In this document: positions 35,922-45,018 of the stretch, in pieces
Layout of the letters: each line of letters begins with the position of its first letter
Numbering within the stretch: position 1 is the first letter of the stretch
Origin: Yimella sp. cx-51
Lineage (GTDB): Bacteria; Actinomycetota; Actinomycetes; Actinomycetales; Dermatophilaceae
Reading direction: 5' to 3'
DNA: 64,000 nt
NCBI RefSeq assembly: GCF_017654605.1
Contig: NZ_CP072113.1
Span: 1,116,001-1,180,000 of the forward strand
Program-made: the position numbers and the translations under genes
Notes under the pieces: generated by a model
The model's input: the letters and a program-made list of their open reading frames with translations, nothing else
Databases searched by the model: none
What the model was told of the DNA's origin: nothing

Positions 35922-38900
35922 TCAGCTGTCGAAGGCCAACTCGAGCGCATGGATGATCTTTGGGCGTAAAGCCTCCGGGGCGATGACCTCATCGACCGAT
36001 CCGACCTCGACGGCACGGTGGATGTTGTGCACGCGGTCGAACTCGGTGGCCACCTCGCCCAGCTTCTCGCTGCGCACGTCGCGGCGGGTCTGCTCCAACT
36101 CCACGGTGAGCGCGGCGCGCTCAGTGTCGTCGGTGGCTGCGGCGATGCGGGCGACCAGGTCGGCGACCCGCGGGTCGGCAGCGGTGCGGCCGTCGACGTC
36201 GCGGGTGAAGACCACGGCGGCAGCCGGCGCGCCACCGATCACCGAGGCGAAGGAACCCTCGACGGCCAGCACGGTCATGTTGGGGTTGAGTGCCTTGGAG
36301 AAGACCACGAACGCGCCACCGTGGTAGCGGGAGATCACACAGAAGACGATCGGGCCCTCGAAGTTGACGATGGCCCGGCCGATCTCAGCGCCGTACTCCA
36401 GCTGCAGATTGCGCATCGACTCCGGTGAGCCGTCGAAGCCGCTGAGGTTGGCCAGCACGACCACCGGACGCACGCCGCTGGCCGCGTTGATCGCCCGTGC
36501 CGTCTTCTTGGACGACTTGGGGAAGAGCGTGCCCGAGGTGTAGACGTCCGGGCCGTCGGTGGGCGGGAAGCCCCGGCGCGCAACGGATTTCGACTCGATA
36601 CCGAGCAGGGTCACCGGGATGCCGCCGAGGTGGGCGTCCCACACCACAGAGGTGTCGGCGTCCGCCATTCCGGCCCAGCGTTCGAGCGTGTGGTGGTCCT
36701 GGTCGGCCACCGCGCGCATCACCGTACGGATGTCGAACGGCTTCTTGCGGTCGGGGTTGGTGGCACTGGAGAAGATGTCGCCGACGGTGGTGAAGTCGGA
36801 GTCTTCGGCCACGTGCGGGTAGACCGTGACATCGCGGTCGGAGGGGTCGCTGGTCTTGGCACGCCGCGGCCGCTTCTCGCCCGGAGCGATGTAGGTGTGG
36901 TCGTAGTGCGTCATCAGGATCGACAGCGCGTCGGCCAGATCGGAGGCCCAGTACTGCGCCTGACCGTTCGGGCCCATCACGCGGTCGTACCCGCCGATGC
37001 CGAAGTTGTCCTCGGCCGAAACACCCCCGGAGAAGTCGAGTGACTGCTTACCGGTCAGCACCATGGCGCTCTCCGGGGTCATCACCAGAATGCCCTTGGT
37101 GTGCATGAGCATGGTGGCCTCGGCATTCCAGTACGGCTGCGCGCCGACGTTGATGCCCGCCACGACGATGTTGATCTCACCGCCGCCTTGGGTGAACTCC
37201 ACGATCCGCTTGAGCGCCTTGGCCACCCAGTCCATGTTCTCGGTGCCCGACTCCATCGAGATGCGGGCGCCGGCGGAGATGGCGAACCACTCGACCGGCA
37301 GCCCGAGGGATTCGGCGAGGTCGAGCGCGGCGATCACTCGCACACATTCTTGCTCACTCAGTGCGCCGAGCGAACGGAGCGGATCGCCGCACAGCAGTAC
37401 ACGACGGATGCCTTCGGGGTAGCGATCGGTCGGTGTGGTGATGACACCGACGATCATTCCGGAGGTGTTGTGCCCGTACGGGCGGGCAACCGGGGTCAAC
37501 ACCCCGTCGTCATCGAGGTCGTACTCCACCGCGGAGCCACCGGCGCCAGCGATCATCGCCTGCAGTTCGTAGGGGTAGACCACCCCACGCCGACGGGCCT
37601 GGACGACCTTCTGCGCGTAGTCGTCCAGCGGACGTAGTTCCTCGGTGGGAGCCGGCTCGAGGTTGGCCACCACTCCGGATCCGGGCTGATAGGCGAACCG
37701 GGCCACCAGTGGTCCGACGCTGTCGTCGCCGAAACGCACCGTGCCGCCGACCGACACCTCGGACACTCCTGCGCCCGCGGTCATCGGGGCGATCTTGTCC
37801 TTCAGCGGGGTGAGTTGGGTGATGTCGGCGTCGATCTCCGGCCAGATCTGCACCCACACCTCGTTGAGGTCGAGCCGGGCGGAGCCGGAGCTTGCCGCGG
37901 TGCGGGCGCGCCGGATCGCCTCCATGCAGTTGGCGATCGCGCGCTCGACGTGGGGCAGGCCCGTCACTTCGCCGGCGTCGTCGCGCAGCACTGCGAGCTG
38001 GCGCACCTGGGCCAGAGCAATCAAGCGCTGATCGGACGGATTGCGTTCTGCGACAGCGCGATACAGCAGGACGTCTTCGGGGGCCTCCAGGCGGGTGATG
38101 GCGAACTGTCGCAGTCGCCACAGGTTGAGGCGACGCCCCACCATCGGGTGCATGCCGCGCACGAGGTCGTCCTCGATCACCGAACCGTCCGGCCGGGCGC
38201 GGAAGGTGAAGTATCCGATCGGACGACCACTACCGGCCGAGACTGCGATGGCGATGCGACGCACCTGGTGGGTGAGCGGTAGTTGGTTGAGCAGACGCAG
38301 CAGTTCCGCGCTGGCATCCCCAGCTGATTGCGGCATCTGCGGCCACGCCAGGTAGAGGTCGAGCACGCCCTGGTGAACTTCCGGAGCGGCGGCGAGTTCG
38401 CCGCTGATCTGCTCGACCAAGGGGCTGTCTGCGACGAGTTCGCAGACCCGGCCGATCGTGCTGACCAGGTGCGTCCGACGATCGTCCAGGGTGTACCCCG
38501 CGGTGGCGAAAGGCCTTGCGGCAGTGCCTGATCCGACGATCTTCTCGGTGAAGTTGCGCAGATCGTATTCGCGGTAGTGACGCTTGACCAGCACCCCGAG
38601 CATCGGCTCGTCGGTGGGCAATTGCTCGCCCTGCAGCCGAGCGCCGAGGAACTGCACGAGCTGCTCCGGGATCGCAGCGAGCGTGTCAGTGCGCTCCTCG
38701 CGGTCGGCGCCCGGCGGCATGCCCTCGATCGCAGCCACCTCTTCGCCGACTCCGTCGAGCACGCTGCGTCGTTCGGCATCGACCAGCGGCTGGTCGAACC
38801 AGCGGAACTGGACGCTGCGGGCCAGTTCACCCACGTGGGGGAAACGCAGCTGGGTGGCACGCACGAGGTGGTCCAGCGACTCGCGAACCCGCGTCGCCAA

Positions 38901-41456
38901 CGGCTCGGCCGGGGCCGGCTCGGCCAGCCAGCGTCGCAGCAGAGCCGAGATCGCCTCGGCCTCCGGGCCGGAGCGCTGCTGGGCCAGGAAGATCCGGAAC
39001 ACCGCGGCTTCCAGTTCCGGGGTGCGGTCGAGTTCGGTGACACCGTAGTGCCCCAGCACCCGCTGCAGCTTCTGCCGGAAGTCGGTGGGTAGCGCGGCTC
39101 GATCGGCGTCCAGACTCTGCAGGTAGGTGTGGAAGTGCTCGCGCGGGCTGTGCACGCGATTCTCCACGTGCAGGTCGTCGCCGCGCGGGCGGTTGCGCGA
39201 GAGTTCCGCGAGATCGGCGAAGGTCTCGATGAGGTCGAGTTCGGCCTCGACCGGCGAACTGCCCTGCGCCACCAACGCATCGCGCTGCTGGAGATAGCCC
39301 GCAAGGGTGCCGGTGTCGACGCGGGGGTCAATGTCGAAGCCGAGCAGGATCGCCTGGAGATCACCGCGCAACTGGTCGGCGCGCACTCGCGGGTCGGACG
39401 GCTCGGTGAGGCTCGGTAGTTCGAGATCGATCCCGGAGTTCGCTGCCTCCTGCGGCAGTTCCTCCTCGTCGCCGATCGGCTCCAGGCGGATGAGCGGTGC
39501 GCCGGTCTCCACCTGGCTGCCGACTGACACCAGCATTTCCTTGATGCGTGCCTTGAAAGGAGCCAGCAGACGGCTTTCCATCTTCATCGATTCCAGGACG
39601 ATGACCGGCGCCCCCGCGGCGACCTCGGCGCCGACCAAGGCCGGGGTGGCCACCACGAGTGCCGGCGCTGGGGAGCGCACCACGCCACCCTCGTCGAGGC
39701 TGACGCGGTGGGTGATGCCGTCGACCTCCACCAATTGCACCGGGCCGTGCGTGGCGGTCACGAGCCGATAGGTGCGACCGCCCGCGCTGAGGCGGCTGTG
39801 ATGCTCGTCGATGCGGTCGAGCCGCACCTCGACCTCGGAGTCGGTGCCGTCGCCGGTGACCAGCACCCGGAAGAGGTCGGACCCGATGCGGGTCACGCTC
39901 ACCTTGTACGAGGCGCCGCGGAGCTTGACGTCGACCGCCCGCCCGGAATGCTGCACCTGCGGACGTCCGCCGTGCGCGGTCTCGATCAGGCGCGTCTGCT
40001 CGACCGCCTCCTCGATGAGGTAGGCCTCGATGCCTGCGGCGACGAGCGCGATGCCGCTGCCGCGATGGGTGACCAGGCCGCCCTGCGCGCGCACCCGATC
40101 GATCCAACCGGTGTCGGCCGAACCATCGATCACTTCCGGTGCGTCGAGCAGGTCGAGCACGAAACTCTTGTTGGTGGCGCCGCCGTCGATCACGACCGTG
40201 GTCTCGGCCATCGCTCGGCGCAGCCGGGCGAGTGCTTCATCACGGTCGCGGCCTCGGGCGATGATCTTGGCGATCATCGAGTCGAAGTCAGCCGGAATCG
40301 AATCGCCCTCTGCCACACCGGTGTCGACACGGATTCCAGGGCCGTTGGGGAACTCCAGGCGGGAGATGCGGCCCGGCGCCGGAGCGAAATCGCGGTCTGG
40401 GTCCTCGGCATTGAGGCGGGCCTCGACGGCATGGCCGAGCTCTTGCGGTTTCGGGCCTTCCAGACGTCCACCCGAGGCTACGAGCAGCTGCAGCTTCACC
40501 AGGTCGGTGTCAGTGGTGACCTCGGTGATGGGGTGCTCCACCTGCAACCGGGTGTTGACCTCCAGGAAAGCGAAGAAGCGCTCGCTCGGGTGGTAGAGGA
40601 ATTCCACGGTTCCGGCGCCGCAGTAGCCGACCGCCAGCGCCAGTCGTTCGGCGCTGGCCTTCAGCTCCGCGGTCTGTTCGTCATCCAGGACGGCCGAGGC
40701 CGACTCCTCGATCACCTTCTGGTTGCGTCGCTGCACGGAACAGTCGCGCACCCCGAGTGCCCACGCGGTGCCGTGCGAGTCGGCGATGAGTTGCACCTCG
40801 ACGTGGCGGGCTCCGGTGACCAGGCGCTCGAGGAAGACGACGCCCGAGCCGAAGGCGCGTTGGGCTTCGTCCCGAGTGAGTTCGTATGCCTCGACGAGTT
40901 CATCCTCGCTGGTGACCTTGCGGATGCCGCGTCCGCCGCCGCCGGCCGTCGCCTTCAGCATCAGCGGGTAACCGATCTGCTCCGCAGCGGTCTTGGCGTC
41001 CTCAAGGGTGTCGACGCCTCCGCGGCTCCATGGAGCAACGGGCACGCCCGCCTCCTCGGCGATCAGCTTCGAGCCGATCTTGTCGCCGAGCTTGCGCATC
41101 GCGTCCGCGCTCGGGCCGATGAAGGTGACGCCGATGCGCTCGCACAATTGCGCGAACTGCGGGTCTTCGGCCACGAATCCCCAGCCGACCCACGCGGCGT
41201 CCGCGCCGGTCTCGGTCAGCGCCCGCTCGAGTACGGCGTAGTCGAGATAGGGCCGGGCGGATGCCGGGCCGAGGTTGTACGCATGATCGGCCTCGCGCAC
41301 GAACATGGCCCGTCGCTCACCATCGGTGTGCAACGCAACGGTCTCGATGCGCAGCCCATCGGGCCCTGCTGCAGCGTTGAGGTCGCGGACGGCGTGGATG
41401 AGGCGCATGGCAGCCTCACCCCGATTGACGATGGCGATGCGCGTGAACACCCTCAC
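35922..41456 (-). CDS. Single-chain acyl-CoA carboxylase (BC-BCCP-CT fusion)
   Basis: An 1844-residue biotin-dependent carboxylase with all functional parts on one chain. Residues 1-455 are biotin carboxylase (ATP loop KATAGGGGRGIRKV, EVNTRLQVEHPITEV). The biotin carrier lies near residues 590-660 with ESMKME and biotinyl-Lys625. A poorly conserved middle region of about 600 residues precedes the carboxyltransferase (from ~1250: WFAISAGARISMESGTENMDW, NLSGFDGSPESMRNLQLEYG). The order BC, BCCP, central region, CT resembles eukaryotic acetyl-CoA carboxylase rather than the usual actinobacterial AccA/AccD subunits. Substrate (acetyl- or propionyl-CoA) is not decided. GTG 41456 follows AAGGA with nine-base spacing. 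It is transcribed against the translation operon it interrupts. Confidence 0.88.
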   Translation of the reverse strand: MRVFTRIAIVNRGEAAMRLIHAVRDLNAAAGPDGLRIETVALHTDGERRAMFVREADHAYNLGPASARPYLDYAVLERALTETGADAAWVGWGFVAEDPQFAQLCERIGVTFIGPSADAMRKLGDKIGSKLIAEEAGVPVAPWSRGGVDTLEDAKTAAEQIGYPLMLKATAGGGGRGIRKVTSEDELVEAYELTRDEAQRAFGSGVVFLERLVTGARHVEVQLIADSHGTAWALGVRDCSVQRRNQKVIEESASAVLDDEQTAELKASAERLALAVGYCGAGTVEFLYHPSERFFAFLEVNTRLQVEHPITEVTTDTDLVKLQLLVASGGRLEGPKPQELGHAVEARLNAEDPDRDFAPAPGRISRLEFPNGPGIRVDTGVAEGDSIPADFDSMIAKIIARGRDRDEALARLRRAMAETTVVIDGGATNKSFVLDLLDAPEVIDGSADTGWIDRVRAQGGLVTHRGSGIALVAAGIEAYLIEEAVEQTRLIETAHGGRPQVQHSGRAVDVKLRGASYKVSVTRIGSDLFRVLVTGDGTDSEVEVRLDRIDEHHSRLSAGGRTYRLVTATHGPVQLVEVDGITHRVSLDEGGVVRSPAPALVVATPALVGAEVAAGAPVIVLESMKMESRLLAPFKARIKEMLVSVGSQVETGAPLIRLEPIGDEEELPQEAANSGIDLELPSLTEPSDPRVRADQLRGDLQAILLGFDIDPRVDTGTLAGYLQQRDALVAQGSSPVEAELDLIETFADLAELSRNRPRGDDLHVENRVHSPREHFHTYLQSLDADRAALPTDFRQKLQRVLGHYGVTELDRTPELEAAVFRIFLAQQRSGPEAEAISALLRRWLAEPAPAEPLATRVRESLDHLVRATQLRFPHVGELARSVQFRWFDQPLVDAERRSVLDGVGEEVAAIEGMPPGADREERTDTLAAIPEQLVQFLGARLQGEQLPTDEPMLGVLVKRHYREYDLRNFTEKIVGSGTAARPFATAGYTLDDRRTHLVSTIGRVCELVADSPLVEQISGELAAAPEVHQGVLDLYLAWPQMPQSAGDASAELLRLLNQLPLTHQVRRIAIAVSAGSGRPIGYFTFRARPDGSVIEDDLVRGMHPMVGRRLNLWRLRQFAITRLEAPEDVLLYRAVAERNPSDQRLIALAQVRQLAVLRDDAGEVTGLPHVERAIANCMEAIRRARTAASSGSARLDLNEVWVQIWPEIDADITQLTPLKDKIAPMTAGAGVSEVSVGGTVRFGDDSVGPLVARFAYQPGSGVVANLEPAPTEELRPLDDYAQKVVQARRRGVVYPYELQAMIAGAGGSAVEYDLDDDGVLTPVARPYGHNTSGMIVGVITTPTDRYPEGIRRVLLCGDPLRSLGALSEQECVRVIAALDLAESLGLPVEWFAISAGARISMESGTENMDWVAKALKRIVEFTQGGGEINIVVAGINVGAQPYWNAEATMLMHTKGILVMTPESAMVLTGKQSLDFSGGVSAEDNFGIGGYDRVMGPNGQAQYWASDLADALSILMTHYDHTYIAPGEKRPRRAKTSDPSDRDVTVYPHVAEDSDFTTVGDIFSSATNPDRKKPFDIRTVMRAVADQDHHTLERWAGMADADTSVVWDAHLGGIPVTLLGIESKSVARRGFPPTDGPDVYTSGTLFPKSSKKTARAINAASGVRPVVVLANLSGFDGSPESMRNLQLEYGAEIGRAIVNFEGPIVFCVISRYHGGAFVVFSKALNPNMTVLAVEGSFASVIGGAPAAAVVFTRDVDGRTAADPRVADLVARIAAATDDTERAALTVELEQTRRDVRSEKLGEVATEFDRVHNIHRAVEVGSVDEVIAPEALRPKIIHALELAFDS

Positions 41457-41577
41457 ACATTGGCATCCTTCGCACCCGACCGGCGAGTAGCAAAGTGCAT
41501 GCGAGTGTCGCGGCCATCGCGGGGGACCGCTCGGGTCGTGATCAGCAGTGTGTCTGCGGCGTATCCCGACCCGCCGG

Positions 41578-41589
41578 TAGCGTGGACGG
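41578..41589 (+). promoter_or_regulatory. Probable leaderless -10 (TAGCGT) of the TRM11-like gene
   Basis: TAGCGT at 41578-41583 ends six bases before GTG 41590, with no ribosome-binding site. The 133-bp divergent gap to the carboxylase start holds nothing else I can name. Confidence 0.4.
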
Positions 41590-42603
41590 GTGAGTGAATA
41601 CCTGGTGCTGCTGGCAGCATCCGCAAACCGTGTGTACGCCGATGCCGCACCGCGATTGGCCAGGGCCGAAGCGCAGGCCGTGCTCGCGGGAACTGGTGGA
41701 CCGGTGCAGGTGGGTGTTGAGCAACTGGCCGGCGTCGACTACCTGCACGTCACCACCGAGTCTCCTGCGGCGATCGCGGCGTTGTCGAACCTCTCCGCGA
41801 CCTTCGCCATCTTCCAGCCGGAAGGAGAGTTGCTGCGTCCGATTCCGTTGCAGCGCAGGCAGTTCTACCCCAGCGACCTGGTGACGATCCAGAAGTACCA
41901 GGGCAAGACGAACGGACAGTGGACCCGTCTTTTGCTCAATGTGACAGCAACCGCGACCAAACGTCCCGAACGCTGGTTGAGCGGCGAACTCGACGTCATG
42001 GACCCGATGTGTGGACGGGGCACCACACTCAACATCGCGCTGCTCGCCGGTTACGACACCATCGGCGTCGACCTCGACCGCAAGGACTACGACACCTACG
42101 CCGCGTTCTTGAAGACATGGGTGCAGACCCACCGGCTGAAGCACACGATGGACCGCGGCGCCAGCACGACCGGAGGTCGCGCTCGCGGCCGGGAGTTCAC
42201 GCTGGAGGTCGGGCCCACGAAGGAGGCGTTCAAGGCCGGGGAGACCCATCGGGTGCGCTACCTCAACACCGACACCTGCGATCTGGACGGCCTGGTGCGT
42301 GCCGCGAGTGTCGACGTCATCGTCACCGACACCCCGTACGGCGTGCAGCACGGTTCGCACGGCGACCGGTTGTCACGTCGCCCTCTCGAACTCATCGACC
42401 GCGCGTTGCCCAGCTGGATGCGCACGCTGCGCACCGGAGGGGCGATCGGCTTGTCGTACAACCGGCACGTCGCAGCGACGGACGACCTGGCGCTGGTGCT
42501 GCAACAGCACGACCTGACCGTGCAGGACGCACTGCTCGATGAATTCCGGCACCGCGTCGACGCCTCGATCGATCGCGACCTCATCGTTGCCGTAAAGAGC
42601 TGA
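41590..42603 (+). CDS. TRM11-like SAM-dependent RNA methyltransferase
   Basis: A 337-residue methyltransferase. The N-terminal ~110 residues (SEYLVLLAASANRVYADAAPRL, then a Ser/Thr-rich beta region) look like a THUMP-type RNA-binding module. The Rossmann domain has motif I VMDPMCGRGTTLNIALL, acidic loop GVDLDRKDYD and motif IV VTDTPYGVQHG, the T-D-x-P-Y variant of the N-methyltransferase D/NPPY motif. This suggests guanine or adenine N-methylation of tRNA or rRNA. A terminator hairpin follows. Confidence 0.72.
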   Translation: MSEYLVLLAASANRVYADAAPRLARAEAQAVLAGTGGPVQVGVEQLAGVDYLHVTTESPAAIAALSNLSATFAIFQPEGELLRPIPLQRRQFYPSDLVTIQKYQGKTNGQWTRLLLNVTATATKRPERWLSGELDVMDPMCGRGTTLNIALLAGYDTIGVDLDRKDYDTYAAFLKTWVQTHRLKHTMDRGASTTGGRARGREFTLEVGPTKEAFKAGETHRVRYLNTDTCDLDGLVRAASVDVIVTDTPYGVQHGSHGDRLSRRPLELIDRALPSWMRTLRTGGAIGLSYNRHVAATDDLALVLQQHDLTVQDALLDEFRHRVDASIDRDLIVAVKS

Positions 42604-42607
42604 GTGA

Positions 42608-42643
42608 GAACCCCTGACCGATCGGGGAATCGGACAGGGGTTC
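42608..42643 (+). terminator. Terminator hairpin after the TRM11-like gene
   Basis: Nine-base arms at 42608-42616 and 42635-42643 enclose a second 5-bp stem (42618-42622 with 42629-42633), a two-tier hairpin starting 5 bases after the stop. Confidence 0.7.
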
Positions 42644-42660
42644 GTCGTCGGTCGGGTCGC

Positions 42661-42693
42661 TCAGCGCCCGATCAGCGCCCGATCAGCGTCCGG
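42661..42693 (+). repeat. Three tandem copies of an 11-bp unit
   Basis: TCAGCGCCCGA occurs twice in tandem at 42661 and 42672, followed by a third copy with two changes at 42683. They end at the stop codon of the PepSY gene and may be slippage. Confidence 0.7.
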
Positions 42694-43404
42694 TCACGCC
42701 GAGGCGCCGGCGGTCGCCGAGCTGCTCGCGTTCGGAGCCGGAGCATCCGGTCCCTTGTCGCCACGCGGGCCGCCGCCGGTGCGCTCGCTGATGGTCTTGA
42801 GGTCCTTGCTGACCTCGTACATCACGCGGTTGCCGGATTTGGTGGCCAGGACGTCGTAGGAGCCGTCGGGGTCTTTGCGTACTTCGGTGACGGTGATGCC
42901 GGAGTACTTCGCGGTGACGGCGTTCTTGACGTTGGTGGCTTCGGTGCCGGTCACGGCGGTGTGGGCGTGGTGGCCTTTGCCGCCGGGTCCGCCCTTGCCT
43001 CCGCGTCCACCGTGATCGCCACGCGGGCCGCCACCGGTGCGCTCGCTGATGGTCTTCAGGTCCTTGCTGACCTCGTACATCACGCGGTTGCCGGACTTGG
43101 TGGCCAGGACGTCGTAAGTGCCGTCGGGGTCTTTGCGTACTTCGGTGATGGTGATGCCGGAGTACTTCGCGGTGACGGCGTTCTTGACGTTGGTGGCTTC
43201 GGTGCCGGTCACGGCGGCGTGCTCGTGACCGCCCTTTCCGTCCTTACCGTCCTTGCCGGTCTGACCGTCCTGCGTGCTGGTCGAGTTCGTCGCCGAAGAC
43301 GTCGAGCTGGTTCCGCCGGCTGCGTTGGCTGCTGCGGCACCTCCCACCCCGACGGCGCCGATCGCGGCGAGTGACACCGCCGCGAGAAGTTTGCGATGTG
43401 CCAT
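42694..43404 (-). CDS. Secreted protein with two near-identical PepSY domains
   Basis: A 236-residue exported protein. It starts MAHRKLLAAVSLAAIGAVGVGG, a signal peptide with likely cleavage near ANAAGG, after GGAAGGGA at good spacing; the longer frame to 43632 crosses the rbfA start and is rejected. A Ser/Thr stretch and a GKDGKDGKGG linker precede two PepSY-like domains, each reading AVTGTEATNVKNAVTAKYSG then MYEVSKDLKTISERTGGGP (quoted in pieces), separated by a Gly/His linker. PepSY domains often inhibit proteases or bind cell-wall targets outside the cell. The DNA of the two domains is almost the same, so the duplication is recent. Confidence 0.78.
   Translation of the reverse strand: MAHRKLLAAVSLAAIGAVGVGGAAAANAAGGTSSTSSATNSTSTQDGQTGKDGKDGKGGHEHAAVTGTEATNVKNAVTAKYSGITITEVRKDPDGTYDVLATKSGNRVMYEVSKDLKTISERTGGGPRGDHGGRGGKGGPGGKGHHAHTAVTGTEATNVKNAVTAKYSGITVTEVRKDPDGSYDVLATKSGNRVMYEVSKDLKTISERTGGGPRGDKGPDAPAPNASSSATAGASA
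42758..43225 (-). repeat. Tandem duplication of the PepSY module (258-bp period)
   Basis: Segments 42758-42967 and 43016-43225 align without gaps at an offset of 258 bp (86 codons); I count about nine differences in 210 bases, mostly silent. The remaining 48 bp per period encode the Gly/His-rich linker. Confidence 0.85.
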
Positions 43405-43478
43405 TTCTGTTTCCCTTCCTTGGTCGGACCAGGACTGGTCCCGGTGCGTGAGTGACGCTCCGATCCTGGAAAGGGCAC

Positions 43479-43495
43479 CTGTCAGGAAGCTGTCA
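43479..43495. promoter_or_regulatory. Direct repeat CTGTCA-N5-CTGTCA upstream of the PepSY gene
   Basis: Two CTGTCA half-sites at 43479-43484 and 43490-43495 have an 11-bp period, the spacing used by OmpR/PhoP-type response regulators. They lie about 75-90 bases upstream of the PepSY start. The complement of the second half-site contains TTGACA, which could be a -35, but no matching -10 follows. Confidence 0.35.
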
Positions 43496-43597
43496 ACAGC
43501 CAAGCGTCCGGCTGGGCATCGTCCGAGCTGGATTCGGAAGGCTCGGAGGGCGAGCCGGATCACCCTCGGCACCTGCTGGGCACCGGTCGTGCACAGG

Positions 43598-43610
43598 TAG
43601 ATTGGCTCCC
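43598..43610 (+). promoter_or_regulatory. Leaderless promoter -10 (TAGATT) of rbfA
   Basis: TAGATT at 43598-43603 ends seven bases before ATG 43611 and no Shine-Dalgarno sequence is present. It gives the rbfA-truB pair its own promoter after its separation from infB. Confidence 0.55.
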
Positions 43611-44051
43611 ATGGCTGATCCCGCACGCGCACGAAAGATTGCCGAACGCATCAAGTTCCTGGTGGCGCAGCACATCGAGCACCGGGTCAAGGACGAACGC
43701 CTCGGCTTCCTGACCGTCACCGACGTCCGCGTGACCGGTGACCTGCAGCACGCATCCGTTTTCTACACCGTCTTCGGCGATGACAGGGAGCGCGCTGACA
43801 CCGCTGCAGCCCTAGAGGCCAACCGCGGCCGCATCCGCTCCGCCGTCGGCAAGGGCCTGGGCATTCGTCTGACGCCGTCGCTGGAGTTCATTCCGGACGC
43901 GATCCCCGAAGGCGCAGCAAACATCGAGGCGGCGCTGGCGGCGGCCCGCGAACGCGATGCCGAACTCGCCCGCACCACCGGCTCCGCGCAGTACGCCGGT
44001 GATGCCGACCCGTATCGCAAGCCGGCAGCGCAGGACGACGAAGACCAGTGA
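43611..44051 (+). CDS. rbfA: 30S ribosome-binding factor RbfA
   Basis: Cold-shock and 16S maturation factor. The 146-residue protein has the KH-like fold with ADPARARKIAERIKFLVAQH at the start, DERLGFLTVTDVRVTGDLQHASVFYTVFG (partly quoted) and RLTPSLEFIPDAIPEGA, then a variable acidic tail. ATG 43611 is the family start; upstream frame is non-coding. truB overlaps the stop by 4 bp. In most bacteria infB lies directly upstream; here about 7.9 kb separates them. Confidence 0.94.
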   Translation: MADPARARKIAERIKFLVAQHIEHRVKDERLGFLTVTDVRVTGDLQHASVFYTVFGDDRERADTAAALEANRGRIRSAVGKGLGIRLTPSLEFIPDAIPEGAANIEAALAAARERDAELARTTGSAQYAGDADPYRKPAAQDDEDQ

Positions 44052-44959
44052 CGCCCGACGGGCTACTGCTGGTCGACAAGCCCTCCGGCTGGACCAGTCA
44101 TGACGTGGTGGCCCGCACCCGCCGGTTGGCCGGCACCCGACGTGTTGGCCACGCCGGCACCCTCGACCCGATGGCCACCGGGTTACTCGTGCTCGGCGTC
44201 AACCGCGCCACGAAACTCCTCACCTTCCTGGTGGGATGCGACAAGACCTACACCGCCACCGTCCGGCTGGGACAAAGCACCGTCACCGATGACGCCGAGG
44301 GCGATGTCACGACCTCCGCTCCGGCACACGAGCTCACGACCGACGCCGTGGCCGCCGCGATCACCCGGCTGACGGGAGAGATACAGCAGGTGCCGAGTTC
44401 CGTGAGCGCGATCAAGGTCGACGGACACCGGGCGTACGCGAAGGTTCGCGGGGGTGATGAGGTGAAGTTGAAGGCGCGCCCGATCACCGTGCACTCCTTC
44501 GACCTCATGTCGAGCACGCCACGACCGGACGTCGGTAAGGGCGTGCTTGACCTTGAAGTTGAAGTCGACGTCTCGTCGGGCACGTACGTCCGCGCACTTG
44601 CCCGCGATCTCGGTGCAGCTCTCGGAGTTGGCGGCCATCTGACCGCGCTTCGCCGCACCCGAGTGGGGCGCTTCGACCTGAGCGGTGTGCCGACCATGGA
44701 AGCGCTGAACGCAGCCCACGAAAGTGGCGCACCGCTGGAGGTGATCCCGATGGCGCGTGCTGCCCGCGATCAGTTCCCTGTGCGCGAACTCTCCGAGGCG
44801 GACGCTCGCACGCTGCGCTACGGGCAACGCCTCCCGGCAGGTGGTCCGAACTCCTCCGTGGTCGCCGCGGCCGCCGGCGACGACCTCGTCGCGATGCTCG
44901 ACCAGAGCGGTGAGCGCCCCAAGTCGCTGGTCGTCTTCCCTGCGTCCTTCGCCCAGTGA
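44048..44959 (+). CDS. truB: tRNA pseudouridine-55 synthase
   Basis: Makes pseudouridine 55 in the T-loop of tRNAs. The 303-residue protein has GLLLVDKPSGWTSHDVV, RVGHAGTLDPMATGLLVLG with the catalytic Asp, YTATVRLGQST and the substrate-binding VSSGTYVRALARDLG. The C-terminal domain is of the actinobacterial TruB_C type. The GTG start overlaps the rbfA stop. Confidence 0.95.
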   Translation: MTPDGLLLVDKPSGWTSHDVVARTRRLAGTRRVGHAGTLDPMATGLLVLGVNRATKLLTFLVGCDKTYTATVRLGQSTVTDDAEGDVTTSAPAHELTTDAVAAAITRLTGEIQQVPSSVSAIKVDGHRAYAKVRGGDEVKLKARPITVHSFDLMSSTPRPDVGKGVLDLEVEVDVSSGTYVRALARDLGAALGVGGHLTALRRTRVGRFDLSGVPTMEALNAAHESGAPLEVIPMARAARDQFPVRELSEADARTLRYGQRLPAGGPNSSVVAAAAGDDLVAMLDQSGERPKSLVVFPASFAQ

Positions 44960-45005
44960 GTTGGCGCAAGCGGTCACCGCTGCGCGGCAGGTCGGCCAGG
45001 CGCAC

Positions 45006-45018
45006 TACAGTTGCCGCC
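45006..45018 (+). promoter_or_regulatory. Leaderless promoter -10 (TACAGT) of ribF
   Basis: TACAGT at 45006-45011 ends seven bases before GTG 45019, with no ribosome-binding site, 47 bases after the truB stop. Confidence 0.5.

Noticed and set aside
39708-41597. 629-residue plus-strand frame within the carboxylase gene
   Set aside because: The minus-strand frame encodes an intact biotin carboxylase with all motifs; the plus frame is a shadow.
43460-43500. TTGACA on the minus strand as a -35 for the PepSY gene
   Set aside because: No TANNNT lies 15-19 bases downstream; the sequence is better explained as part of the CTGTCA direct repeat.
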